Shown here: positions 33,240-44,161 of the stretch, piece after piece
Layout: every line of letters starts with the position of its first letter
Position numbering within the stretch: the first letter of the stretch is position 1
NCBI GenBank assembly: GCA_963971575.1
Contig: OZ020622.1
Coordinates: forward strand, 2,270,279 to 2,334,278
DNA length: 64,000 nucleotides
Reading direction: 5' to 3'
DNA from: Liopterus haemorrhoidalis
Lineage: Eukaryota; Arthropoda; Insecta; Coleoptera; Dytiscidae
Translations under genes and position numbers: made by a program
The notes under the pieces: model-generated
What the model saw: only the letters and a program-made list of their open reading frames with translations
Database searches by the model: none
Told to the model about the DNA's origin: nothing

Positions 33240-33402
33240 TATTAAGACAGTCTCTTTTTTGTCGTCCAGGGTATGTGTATATATATATTATTTCACAGTC
33301 GATTAATCGCCTATTTTCTACCAATTTAATCGAAAATAGATTATAACATTTCGATTAATCATTTTTATTGTCATCTCTGCTAGTACACAAGTATTGTTAC
33401 AT

Positions 33403-33945
33403 GCGGACAAACTTCTCGTGGCCGGGCGTGAAACATGCGCGTGATATTTGTAGTGGGGAATAACTTTGGCGAATTGCATTATTTCCTACACACGCTATTA
33501 CAGCCAAGTGCATAAGCGCAACATTTAAAATATATTAAATATTAAAATCATGGAGACAAAAAGCAAACTAGGTGGATGTGCTATTAATAGTCAAAGTCCA
33601 GAAATATTTAGCCAAGTTCTTGATTTTTGTAAGCCTATATTATTTACAATCTTCTTGAAATTGCTGGAGTTTGGAAAAATACGTGGGAAGGGGGTGCTCT
33701 GGCCAATAAACAAGTCGACAAAGTGAACGTCAAATGCAGTAATCACTTAAATCAAGCAGTTATTTTCTATAGTTTTGTTGTTCGACTGTGATGGGAAGAA
33801 CTTGTGTTTATAGACGTACCTAACTGATAAATATAATGTACACGTGTAAGAATGTAAACTTGTTTCTTTGACTGTTCTGTCTCTGTCTTTCATAGTGCCC
33901 TCTCTATGCACATAAGCCACGCCCGGCCACGAGAAGTTTGTCCGC
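33403..33945 (+). mobile_element. Element with 28-bp perfect inverted ends and a transposase N-terminus
   Basis: GCGGACAAACTTCTCGTGGC (28 bp in all) on the left is perfectly complemented on the right by the block ending AAGTTTGTCCGC. Inside, an ATG at 33,550 opens 58 residues (GGCAINSQSPEIFSQVLDF and on, stop at 33,724). These resemble the leader of insect Tc1-like DDE transposases, which have a G-x-x-x-NSQ-x-x-x-x-V-x-x-V-x-x-F motif. The rest of the transposase is missing, so it is a short, non-autonomous derivative. No clear target duplication. Confidence 0.6.
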
Positions 33946-34917
33946 CAGTATTTTAAGTGGATTTAGATTCCATACGACACGTACATGAGCGTTGCTAGGC
34001 CACGTAATAAATAGGTTGAAAGCAAGTGTCAAATTATTATTAGTCAAGAGAACTGAATAAAAATTAAATAAGTAATAAAGTTATAGTCGTGGAAAAAGCA
34101 CACAAAAGTACACAAAACCACTATCCTTTTCGAACTGTTAGCGCGAATATTAACGCTAGTTGAATCTCGGTGTAGTCTGTCTTCTACACGGTGATATACT
34201 GAAGCTATTGACTATAGCTCAACTGTTGTATAAATTTAGTGACTTATATTATGTGGTGATGTTACTTGTGGAACTGAAGAATACAAAACTCGTTTTAAAC
34301 CTGCGTTCAGCCTTTATTCGTGGTAAAATCCGTGTATTCCATCCCTGTATTAGAGGAATGAGCCTTCTGCGTGCGTTGTTTTTTTATTTGTCTCGGTGTG
34401 CTAATCAGTTAGGCATGTTTAGCAGTAAGATTGTCGAAAGTTTAGCCTGTATTTGCATCAGACATTCCTTACTTTCTCCCAGAGGTACGCTCTATCTACT
34501 ACAAACACTGCTTTGCTCTTCTCCGTTACAGACTTTTTGAATTGAAGCCAGTAACGAGCCGAATAAATCCGCAGTAGTTATAAATTTTAAGTTTTGAATT
34601 CGAAAACAAAGAAGAGTAATAAAAATTATGGATACTTGCTTTGAATACTTTAACTGAACTTTTAGATAACTTTGTTATAAAATGGTTAAGTTCAACTGTT
34701 ATATTCAATGTAGCTTTCATGACCTGCACTAATTTTAAAACTAGAAATTATTACTTTGAAATTTCATTGTTTTATCACCTGCTGTAAAAAGCATCTGTAT
34801 CTTTTATTAGGGTAAGAAGACATAGAAAGATTGTTGCCGTCGCTGATAGGCCTCCAATCAAAATTTGGATGTTTTTCTTTTAGTTTCTGATTTAGTTTCA
34901 ACAATTAGAGATTCTAA
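33946..34917. other. Spacer with repeat end and an unrecognised open frame
   Basis: About 33,960-34,035 matches the end of the duplicated unit at 13.6/14.0 kb (CATACGACACGTACATGAGC, then GTTGCTAGG). An open frame of 126 residues at 34,160-34,540 begins at a non-ATG codon and shows no domain I can name; I would not call it a gene. Confidence 0.4.
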
Positions 34918-35176
34918 GGCCCGGTCTTTCCACCTTCAGATAAAGTTCCAGGTAACTATCTGACAGATAAGGTTATTTATAACTTCATCTGCTGAATAAA
35001 TGTTAATACCAGTCAGTCAATCCAATACGTCAGTCTCATTATCCGTTAGTTAACTATCCGATAGATACATTTGTATAGAAAGAAGGGATGACATTTATTC
35101 AGCAGATGAAGTTATAAATAACCTTATCTATCAGATAGTTACCTGGAACTTTATGTGAAGGTGGAAAGACCGGGCC
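34918..35176. mobile_element. MITE with ~90-bp inverted ends and TAA duplication
   Basis: GGCCCGGTCTTTCCACCTTC on the left is inverted on the right, with pairing continuing through AACTTCATCTGCTGAATAAA for about 90 bp each side. TAA flanks both ends (34,915-34,917 and 35,177-35,179). A TAA/TTA target duplication with GG…CC ends fits PIF/Harbinger MITEs. The arms differ at only a few positions, so it is fairly young. Confidence 0.75.
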
Positions 35177-35739
35177 TAAGTCAGTTCAATACTTATGTTC
35201 ACCTCGATTATTTCCTTGCGCATATACAGGTAACTGGACAACTTAACTCCACGTCTTCCAGATTCAACTCCCCTATATTAAAAACTCCCTTATAATATAA
35301 CCAAACATTGCATTCTACGAGAACAAACAATGTATTCCTTACGTATGGATTCATCCTTGTCGGGGTTTGACGCGGGTTAAGTTCGTGGGAGCCCGCGGCG
35401 ACTGGGGTGAGAGAAGGGAGTCACAGGACAAGAGATGGTTATCGAAAGGTTATTTTCTTGATAAATTGAGGAGGAGACCACGGCATGTGACTCGCTCGAC
35501 CTCTAGGGAATCTAGAAGTGCACTATACTTGCATGCACTTTGTGTTTCTTTATTAGATTTGTCTTAGATTTTGTTACGTGGTCTGATAGAAGAATTGTTT
35601 TTTAAACAAAAAACAGGACCGTCAACGCCCACACTAAAAAAAAATCTTAAATATCAAAAGGTGAAAATACAGCCATCTACAAAAATATCGTTCTTCAAAT
35701 TTATAACGAAATAAGTAAAGCTGGTTTTATATATGAGGA
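35177..35739. other. Spacer
   Basis: A GC-richer block at about 35,365-35,520 gives a short open frame without recognisable domain. No gene supported. Confidence 0.35.
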
Positions 35740-36480
35740 GGTTAAATATATTAAATTAAGTAACTGGACTGATTTGTATTTTATTTATTTTTTTTTTTTT
35801 CGAATATAAATACAATTCAGTATTGTCTCCCTCAAAATAACTTCATTGGGAAGCCACACAGCGCTGGAGACGGTTCTTCCAATCCTCATAGCAGTGCTGG
35901 AACTCGGATACTGGAATAGCTTTCAGCTGGTCGATTACGGATATTTGAATGTTTTCGAACATCCCAAAATAACGTTCCTTGAGGTGATTTTTCAATCTTG
36001 GGAAGAGAAAAAAGTCACAAGAACTCAAGTCAGGCGAATAAGGAGGCTGAGGAGCCACAGGAATGTTTTTACTGGCCAAAAACTCGTTTATTGATATTGC
36101 ATATTTTTTTCATCCCTAATTAATTGGTCAAAATTTGATAAACGGTAGTGGGAGTCAAATTCAATTCTTTGTTCCTCCGATCATTCTGACTGTCAACCGA
36201 TGATCTGAATGCACAAGTTTCCGGATTCTGTCGACATTTTCATCGGTTCTTGAAGATGAAGGCCTTCGTTGTGTAATTCATCTTCAATCAACTCTCTTCC
36301 TTCTGAAAATGCCTAAAACCACCAACCTGGGTCCTTGATAAAACATTGTCTCCGTAAGCCTGCTGAAGTTTTGCAAAAGTTTCCGTTGCACTGTGCCCAA
36401 GTCTAAAGCACACCGTTACTCGAAATGAATGTCACTCATTTTTAGAACGCACTAGAAAAAACTGTTTCACGAAAAAAAAA
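35740..36480 (-). mobile_element. Mariner relic with surviving C-terminus, copy 2
   Basis: The minus strand 36,079 to 35,843 encodes YSPDLSSCDFFLFPRLKNHL and the following tail, nearly the same as copy 1 at 21,048. On the N-terminal side about 300 bp more are kept (36,100-36,425): decayed transposase N-terminal sequence including an EDELHNEGLHLQEP-like stretch. The gap between the two shows loss of the central catalytic segment. Confidence 0.7.
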
Positions 36481-36599
36481 AAAAATGCTACGGACAACAA
36501 AATTACCATAGCAGGGCTGGTGGAAGCGGACATGCAAGGCATATGGCGCTGACGTATGACTTAAAAGAGCGCCAAATGAATGTAGGTAATTAAGCGAAA

Positions 36600-36765
36600 T
36601 GTAACTTTAAAAGTGAGAACCTTTTTTTTAGGTCTTCATTTGAAATTTTAAAGTGAGGATCTTTTTGTTTTTTAGGTCGGTCTTTATTTGAAATTTTGAA
36701 GTGAGGACCTTTTTTTATTTATTTATTTTTTTTTTCTTAGGTCTTCACTTGAAATTTTGTAGTTC
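36600..36765 (-). repeat. Short array of hairpin satellite monomers
   Basis: Three to four diverged copies of AAGTGAGGACCTTTTTTTAG-type monomers separated by TTTGAAATTTT. Each has a GACC/GGTC dyad. It is the same motif as the large array at 46,413-47,010, in the opposite orientation. Confidence 0.7.
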
Positions 36766-36792
36766 TTACCCAAGGCTCGAAAAAGTTAGTTA

Positions 36793-37030
36793 CTAAATAT
36801 GTGCAGTATTTTTTTTATATAGCAAGGTTCATTAAGAATTTCAAAATTGCGCCTATGGCTTCCATTGGTTGTTATAAGTTCCGCCCCTCTGATTTCGTGT
36901 ACATTGAAACAGAATTAAATTATAATTTAAACAATTTCCACTGGCTATTAAATTTACGCTTTTAAAAATTAAATGCAACATTTGCCAAAATATAATTAGA
37001 ATTTTGAAAAAATAATTTAAACAATATAGA
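36793..37030 (-). mobile_element. HINE-like fragment, type A body
   Basis: Matches 26,845-27,085 and 38,865-39,100 (TATGTGCAGTATTTTTTTTA, GCGCCTATGGCTTCCATTGG, GTTCCGCCCCTCTGATTTCG) with few differences, but both termini and the tRNA-like module are missing. Confidence 0.8.
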
Positions 37031-38184
37031 AATTAAATTGTAAACTTAATTTTCTAAAAAAACAAGGAACCTGATTTACCGACTCTACACCGCATGTTAG
37101 TTCAAGATATCAACTCCACAAAATGCTCCCGAATTTACTTGTAGCAGAAAGAAGAATGTACATGCTGATATCAAGTATTGAAATTACCGCCATGTAACAG
37201 ATTGTAACGGTTTTTTTTTCAGTTTTTTTAATTTTTTAATTTTTGATTTTGTGATATATAATGTTTGTGATAATAATAATTCTAGTCCTGATTTTAATGT
37301 GCAACAAAGGAAAAAACTCTTAATTTTAACTTTGTAAGTTTTTTTGTATTTTTATCGATAACACTGTTTCATAACTAAATATATTTCCAGCCCCTGAAGA
37401 TGGTCTGAATATCAGACCGAAATATTGGGCATCAGTAAAAGTTGAGTTTTACTTTCCTAACCGTTTTCTTCCCAATAATTTTACAGCCAAATATATATAT
37501 ATATATATGTAGCCTAGGGGCGCTCAATTAAATCTTGCTTACGAGCGCCAAAAATCCAAACGCTATGTTGCCAGTCCGGTTATTTAATTTACACACTTCG
37601 TATATGAAAAAAACGTGAATTTGCAAAATTTCTCCAAGATGGTGGCGTTTCTAGACCTTTCATTTTCGATGACCTTTTACACGTTCAATACTAAGCTCAA
37701 ATAAATATACATACCAAATTCCTAAACTTTCCAAATTACTTCTTTGACATGTTGAAAATAGCGCTTCATTGCCTGGGCTTTAAGTGAAAAGAATATTATA
37801 GAATTGAAACTTGTCTATTATAAGTTGGCATATGTGAGTGAAAATAAGCTTTTAGTATAATTAAATTGTTTTGAAGGTAAATGGCATGTGTGTAATTGGA
37901 AATTGTTAAGATGAAGTCGCTGAAGATCCTCGAGAACAGTGTGTAGCACTTTGGCGCGACAGTCATAGAGAAATCAATATTAATTACTTGATATCCTATT
38001 ATTGGATACCGTATTAATTTTAATGGAATTGCGGTATCTTAATTGATTCTGCAATTCAGCGTAAATTAGATACTACCTCTTCAAATACAATATTTTACAG
38101 CTTCAATTCGCCTGCGAAGGTGCATCTTAGATGAATTGATTGTGGTACAACCTCAAGGATATGAATATGACCAACTTGTTCAAC
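37031..38184. other. Spacer with retroelement 3'-type motif and mariner end
   Basis: CCCTGAAGATGGTCTGAATA, then TCAGACCGAAATATTGGGC at about 37,391-37,430, forms a hairpin followed by GAAAT-ATTGGGC, a motif common at 3' ends of insect LINE and Penelope-like elements. An (AT)n run lies at about 37,490. A mariner end (CACACTTCGTATA) lies at 37,572-37,607. No gene seen. Confidence 0.45.
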
Positions 38185-38355
38185 AACTTGTGTTTCATAT
38201 CTCAGAATTTGTCGTACAGGTCCCAGAAGAGTAGGAGATGACCAGACTCCTTTTTATTCTGTGTTTAATATCAGTATTTTGGTACAATTACTAGAAGATC
38301 AGATTCCCCCTTTTGCCTAGTGTTTAATATAAATATTGTGGCACAATTTCTGGCG
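38185..38355 (-). repeat. Two tandem copies of the dispersed ~80-bp unit
   Basis: Read on the minus strand: GGTCATCTCC, GGGACCTGTAC, CAAATTCTGAGATATGAAAC, preceded by a second unit with AAAATACTGATATTAAACAC and AATAAAAAGGAG. It matches the units at 15,834, 31,500, 32,130, 56,705 and 60,205. Confidence 0.6.
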
Positions 38356-38708
38356 TGATTCAATCAAATTTTCACACATGGCGTCAGCCGAGTGTCAAAA
38401 ATGAAATGAATGTTTTTCGGGTTTTGTATGTATGCCCATCAAAAAATGCCCACTAACCGGTCATTGAAAATGATCAGTAAATCTATATTCTGTTAAAATC
38501 TGTTGTTAAAAAGTTAATTGAGCCATTTTAATATCTCCAAAATAATAAAAATATAAATAGCAATAATAAGAAAAATGTCTAGAAATTTTTCTTTCAGAAA
38601 GAAATATATTTTAAAAATGCTATAATTATTATTATTGTAAAAGTGAATATTAGTAGATAGATTTAAGTGTTTGAAAGTATATGCTCTAAATCTAAATACC
38701 TATAAAAA

Positions 38709-39746
38709 TTGATGTGAAGTGTTTATTTTCACACATTTCAGGGTTTTGCAGGTATTTAGTAAGTGAATGATGATTATTTTGGATGCGAAAACAAATTTTA
38801 TATTAAAATATTTTTTTTGTTAATTTTAATTCGAACGCTTAATACCATTATTTAGGTTTCTAAATATGTGCAGTATTTTTTTTATATAGCAAGGTTCATT
38901 AAGAATTTCAAAATTGCGCCTATGGCTTCCATTGGTTGTTATAAGTTCCGCCCCTCTGATTTCGTGTACATTGAAACAGAATTAAATTATAATTTAAACA
39001 ATTTCCACTGGCTATTAAATTTACGCTTTTAAAAATTAAATGCAACATTTGCCAAAATATAATTAGAATTTTGAAAAAATAATTTAAACAATATATAAAT
39101 TAAAAAAAAAAAAATATATAGGCTCTTCTCCAGGGTTCGATCCCTATCGGATCGGGTTACATGGGTGAAAAGTCAGCGTCAAATACTACTAAACCAGCAC
39201 ACACATTAGAGTGTTGCTTGTTACAAAGCTATAACTTGTGTACGTTATTAGCCAAAAATCACAAAAAATGCGTTTTTTTCCAAAAACCTAATCTGATCAA
39301 AAATTCCTGTTGAACTATTCCGGTTCACACCAATGTACATTACTTAGAATTTTTTCAGATTTTTAGTTTAAACCATCTGGGCTACAGGGTGTGGGACAAA
39401 AAAATTTGTGCACAATTTTGGCAAAAATCGCTTCAAAATAATTTATTTTGCAAAAATAAAAATTTGATCGTTAATCCACGTACCAAGGGCTTTCATTTGA
39501 TATCCTACTCAGGATTATAAAAAAATATTTTTTTTTTCGATGAGCACATATTTGTTTATATTTTTAGGGGGATATGTTTTTTAGATGTTTTAGTATTTTT
39601 CCTATGTGCGGGTCAAAGAGTTGTATAAGCATGCCAAATTACAACTCTCTAGGTTTAGCCGTTTGGCTACAATTTTTACCGAACAGACAGACAGACGACA
39701 AAATGACGATATAAGGGTTTTTTGGTCATACCTACAAAACCCTAAA
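38709..39746 (-). mobile_element. Full-length HINE-like element, type A
   Basis: It has the same ends and body as the copy at 26,690: terminal hairpin region TTGATGTGAAG at the left, subterminal CAGGGTTTTGCAGGTAT and its inverted partner ATACCTACAAAACCC at the right, and a shortened (CAGA)n. The A-run flanks (CTATAAAAA and AAAAATGATT) again show no other duplication. The terminal palindrome carries a base change (GTGTTTATTTTCACAC). Non-coding; the frame across the microsatellite is spurious. Confidence 0.7.
39123..39205 (-). other. tRNA-like module, type A, in HINE-like element
   Basis: Nearly the same as 27,115-27,200 (two or three base differences), including the Glu-type arm and the T-arm GGGATCGAACCC. 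Confidence 0.6.
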
Positions 39747-40850
39747 AATGATTGTTCAGCTCTGTTCACAGTTCAGAAGAAAAATAAATAGTTGACAGGA
39801 CTTGCAAAGTTTATACAGATTAAATAACGTTTCAAAATATTACAGGTTTGAATGTATTTGACGTTTGCATTAAAAGGAATGTTTTTCTTTAATAACATTT
39901 CTTAACAATAATAACATCTCACAATGATATTGCATTCAATAATGCACATTATGGAAAAACATAAGTAGTAGCATTTGTATTAATAAGACAGGAATGTTTT
40001 TAGATAATGATAACTCATTTATTGATATTATGATGTGATTTTTTCTACGTCTGTGAACATTTCATTAATAATGTCGTTAGTGAAGATTTGCCTAAAAACG
40101 TCCGAGCTCTGGCTGATATAATATCAGGATTAAAAGTTGACCGGTCTTACCCAGTGTGTAATATTTCAGTATTTAACAAGCCCGGACCTTTTCAACAATC
40201 AAAAACACACCTAATCTTCAGTTACCCGCCTATTCCTTTATTTATAAAGTCATTTATCAGAGTGTGGGCTGGTAAAACATATAGACGTCGCAATTGTTTA
40301 TACTATCTGGTTGGCTGACTAGTCCTATTGATGAGATATTAACCCGAATACCGCCATATATAAACGATATAAAAGCTGAATGTCTTTTGATAGTGTCCGT
40401 GTGTGCATTGAGAGTCCTCCTCAATCCCACAGACCCTATAGATTCTGGATGAGTAACGTGGAAATCACTTCCGATGTTAAATGTTCTATGAAACTTTCAT
40501 GTAACATACCGAATCGTAATTCAAATGTAACATTCTATGTGTTGAAAAGTTTTTCAATGCAGGTGCAGATCTACTCAGTAGCGTACTTCAAGCTTTTCCC
40601 AAAGGACTTTATCAACATCTAGTTGGAAAAGTTCGCTTTAAATGTAAATCTAGAATTTTACTTTAGAAATTTTAACTTTGTTTAAATTCAGACAATTAAA
40701 AATAAAATAAATAAATAAAACATTCAAAGGAATAACTAGTTTATCAAAATGGAATTTAAATAAATTTAAAATAAAATTAATAAGGTTTCCAACGCTTTTC
40801 TCGCATGAGGGTAGAAAAGTTCATTTCTATACTCATTTTAAAACAAAATT
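39747..40850. other. Spacer
   Basis: Several short open frames (for example 40,088-40,318 and 40,380-40,622) show no domain and start at non-ATG or weak contexts. No gene supported; the region is one of the few of >1 kb without a recognised repeat. Confidence 0.4.
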
Positions 40851-40905
40851 GTGGAAGTGTGATTTTTCACACATTTCAGGGTTTTGTAGGTATTTAGTAA
40901 GTGAT
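40851..40905 (+). mobile_element. HINE-type hairpin terminus, solo fragment
   Basis: GTGGAAGTGTGATTTTTCAC, then CAGGGTTTTGTAGGTATT matches the family terminus; the rest of the element is absent. Confidence 0.6.
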
Positions 40906-40971
40906 AAATTGTGAGTACAAAAATCAGAAAATTCGATAAATTTTAAAAGTATAACGTACTTCCATCTAGAG

Positions 40972-41346
40972 CAGTGTTTCCCAACCTTTTTTTACCATGC
41001 CCCACCTAAAATTCTGACGCCCCCTTATATAACATATACATATTTTTTTTTATTCAAAAATTGAATTATTCCCTAAATGAAGCGAAATTGTTCAAAAGCA
41101 TCAAGCTCATATTTCACCATTTTATCATTTTTACCATTTACATGACACATTTTTTTAGTTTTTTCTGTTCTATATGTATCTATTAATTATTAATAAAATG
41201 TATGTATTACATGTACCGACATCAGTAAGCTTATTTAAAATACCTTGGTGTGCCGTCAAAGTTTTAAATAACTAAATGTTTCGCGAGAGAAAAAAGAATT
41301 ATTAATTTAAAGAGCTCTGAATGCGGCTTTAAGTTTGGAAGCACTG
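40972..41346. mobile_element. hAT-like relic
   Basis: Left end CAGTGTTTCCCAACC, right end (reverse) CAGTGCTTCCAAACTT. Flanking TCTAGAG and TCTATAG are similar but offset by one, so the 8-bp duplication is not secure. No coding sequence seen. Confidence 0.5.
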
Positions 41347-42207
41347 TCTATAGCTCACAACGTACAGTGTATTAAATTTAAAGCTGTGAACGGTGGCTTG
41401 AGTTACTATATGACAGACTGATTATAGTGTCAATCTATAATGAATTCCACATAGTGGACAGTCTATTAATTTTGGAGCTATACTTAAAATTTTTCAGATT
41501 TTAAGATTAACATCCCTTGGGTAATAAGTTTTTTTTTGCAATTTTTGGATAAAATCGTGTTAAAATAACATATTTTAGAATGTGTCTTCACTTTATTTAA
41601 AGCTGATATTTTAACACCGTAATTTTTCTTTTAAAAACTGTTCTACGTCTATGATTTTAGTTCCGTATCCCTGGCGTTCACATACCAAGATAAATGACTT
41701 TTAAAACCGAAAAAATTTGACTTAGTAAATAAATGGGCCATTGAGAACGTGCTCTGAAGCCCGGAGGAAGAATGACAGGAATCCTACCTACAAGAAATGC
41801 TCAGTTTATACCATCGATACTGTACACTCACAAGACATACAAGATGTCAGCACAGCAGATAAAAATACTGGATATAGATATGAAAAATGAAACTATTGTT
41901 AATATAAAATATTAATTAAAAATAATTGTTTATTAATTGTTAATTTATTAATTGTTAATTAAAAATATTAGGCTAAGTTATTTCTACTCTGCTTCTAGAA
42001 TGTATTTTATACAAGTACTTTGTGATGGCGGTCGGTCCTGTGGTGGCCACAGCTGATTTTTTAATTCCAGTCCCAACCTGTTTCGATCATCTCTTGCCTT
42101 TTCCGCGTTTTTAGTATTCCAAAGTTGGTAGAAAAAAAACCTCGGACGTGAATTTTATGATGATGAATCTTATTTTTTAAATTTCGATATCAATATGTCA
42201 GTATATA
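41347..42207. other. Spacer; includes copy of 17.5-kb flank
   Basis: About 41,970-42,057 is the reverse of 17,490-17,580 (GGTGGCCACAGCTGATTTTT and the ATGGCGGTCGGTCCTGTGGT side), so that repeat extends beyond the mariner terminus. No gene. Confidence 0.45.
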
Positions 42208-43518
42208 CAAGGTGTCTCAAAAGAAATTTTATATTTATTTAGCTTACTGCGTGAACGCAACGTACCCGAGGGGCGCGGGGGTAATGTCAATCGGTAGCCT
42301 GGCTCTTGGGAATTCAGTCGCTATGGAGCGTTTCTCGGGAGCAGACCGCGCGTTATGCGTGCGAGAGTTTTACAAAAAACGGTGATTCGGCGACTGTAGC
42401 GCGTAGAAAATTCTGCAGTATTCGAGGTTTTCGCCACTTAAATGATGCGCCAAGCATTCCTCTCATTCGACATTGGGTTAAAAAGTTTGAAGAGACTGGT
42501 ACAACGCTAGATAAATCCAAATCCGGGCGACCTAGGTCATCAAGAACGGTAGAAAACGTGGAGAATGTTAATCAGTCTGTTCGTGACGACCCGAACCTTT
42601 CAATTCGGAAGCGCGCAAGTGCTTTAAATGTGCATAGATCATCATTACATCGCATTATGCACAAAGACCTAAAGCTGCACCCCTACAAAATTCAATTGGT
42701 GCAAGAATTAAAGCCCCAAGATGCCAATCAGAGGCTTAATTTCGTAAATCAGGTGATTGAGCGATTTTCAACGTTTACCAACATTTTGTTTTCGGATGAC
42801 GCTCATTTTCATCTTAATGACCACGTAAATAAGCAGAACTGCCGCTACTGGAGTGCAACGAATTCGAAACGCAAACATCAGAAACCCCTACATTCGCCTA
42901 AAGTGACCGTATGGGCTGCGATGTCGGCGCGAGGAATTATCGGCCCTTACTTTTTTGAAGACGAAAGGGGGCGTGCAGTTACAGTGAATTCAGAGCGTTA
43001 TGTGGAGATGTTAGACAACTTCTTGGTACCTGAACTGCAAAACTTTCCTGGCTATAACCAAAGAACATGGTTCCAACAGGACGGAGCAACTTCACACACG
43101 TCCAATATGTCTCTGCCACGTGTTCGTAAAATTTTCTCAGGCAAATTGATCTCCCGGAGAGGTGACATAAATTGGCCTCCACGCAGTCCAGATTTAACCC
43201 CTATGGACTTTTTCCTATGGGGTTATCTTAAATCTAAAGTTTACGCCAATAAACCGACTTCACTGGCACATTTGAAAGAAAATATCCGTCACGAAATGGC
43301 AGCCATCCCTGAGTCCACCTGCCGAGACGTCATAAGTAATTTTACTGTTCGATTAAATGAGTGCCGAGAACGCGAGGGTCTACATTTAGACGATATTATT
43401 TTTAAGAAATAAATCCCCAAAAAGTGTATTTTAATAATTAATAAACATTTTTTCTATATACGGCTTACTTTTTTTTTAATCGATCCACTAAATATAAAAT
43501 TTCTTTTGAGACACCTTG
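42208..43518 (+). mobile_element. Nearly intact DD41D mariner-like transposon
   Basis: TA-flanked (42,206-42,207 and 43,519-43,520), 1,311 bp, with 30-bp terminal repeats that are perfectly complementary (CAAGGTGTCTCAAAAGAAAT at each end). It carries one transposase frame over almost its whole length. Perfect ends and an almost clean frame make it the youngest element in the window. Confidence 0.9.
42323..43412 (+). pseudogene. DD41D mariner transposase with a single-base frameshift
   Basis: From the ATG at 42,323 the frame starts MERFSGADRALCVREFYK and hits a TGA after a run of six A (42,374-42,379). One fewer A would bring it into the open frame that runs to 43,412, giving about 362 residues, a usual size. 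Order of parts: HTH with PSIPLIRHWVKKFEETG, GRPRS linker, second HTH ending LHRIMHKDL, catalytic blocks LFSDDAHFHL, WFQQDGATSHT and SPDLTPMDFFLWGYLK, and the tail LHLDDIIFKK. Forty-one residues separate the last two Asp. It is either one mutation from intact or a base-count error in a homopolymer. Confidence 0.85.
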
Positions 43519-44161
43519 TACTTGAGTTAATAGTGATCTGATATCAAAGGTACTCAAATATCTATCCATTTGTATGTACCCTAGTAGCAAAAAGTTAATG
43601 TTCCATTTTGTTTTTCGAACGTTCAATCATTTAGTGACTTTTAATATAATAGTGTGCGATAATTTTCGAATGTCTGGCGTAAGAAATGAATGTAATATCC
43701 GTTTATGCGGGATATTTGCCAGGGCACTCGGTATCCCGAACAAAAACACTAACAAATGACCTGGCCGACACAACTTTATAACCAGCGCTGAAAGCATACA
43801 TCGTTAGTCGCCGTTCTGGACAACCAAAATACAAGCTGCATGCCTCATTTCATCCCAGGACGTACCTACATCATACTCACAAAAATTATGACGGGGGTAA
43901 AACTGCTATTCATATACAGTTATAGCTGACGCCAAAAGACAATTCAAGAGACGCTTGTTCTACTGGTTCTTTAAAATACACAACAAAAGACTTGTACAAT
44001 GATATTAAATTAATGAAATTTAGTCTTTATACTTCAAATTACGCTCTTTTAAATAAGAACAGGAGAGAGAAAGGTTCGGTTTGGTTTGCAAATAGCATAC
44101 GGAAGTTCTGAATTTTTGAGAGATACTCTTCGTCGATTTGTTTTAGCTTAACTTTAAACTA
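43519..44161. other. Spacer
   Basis: No gene or repeat boundary supported. Confidence 0.35.

Noticed and set aside
34160..34540. 126-residue open frame as a host gene
   Set aside because: Starts at TTG, has no recognisable domain, no splice or polyA context, and lies beside repeat ends.
42306..43412. 368-residue transposase starting at 42,306
   Set aside because: That start is a TTG upstream of the real ATG in another frame; the N-terminal residues before the A-run are out of frame with the family.
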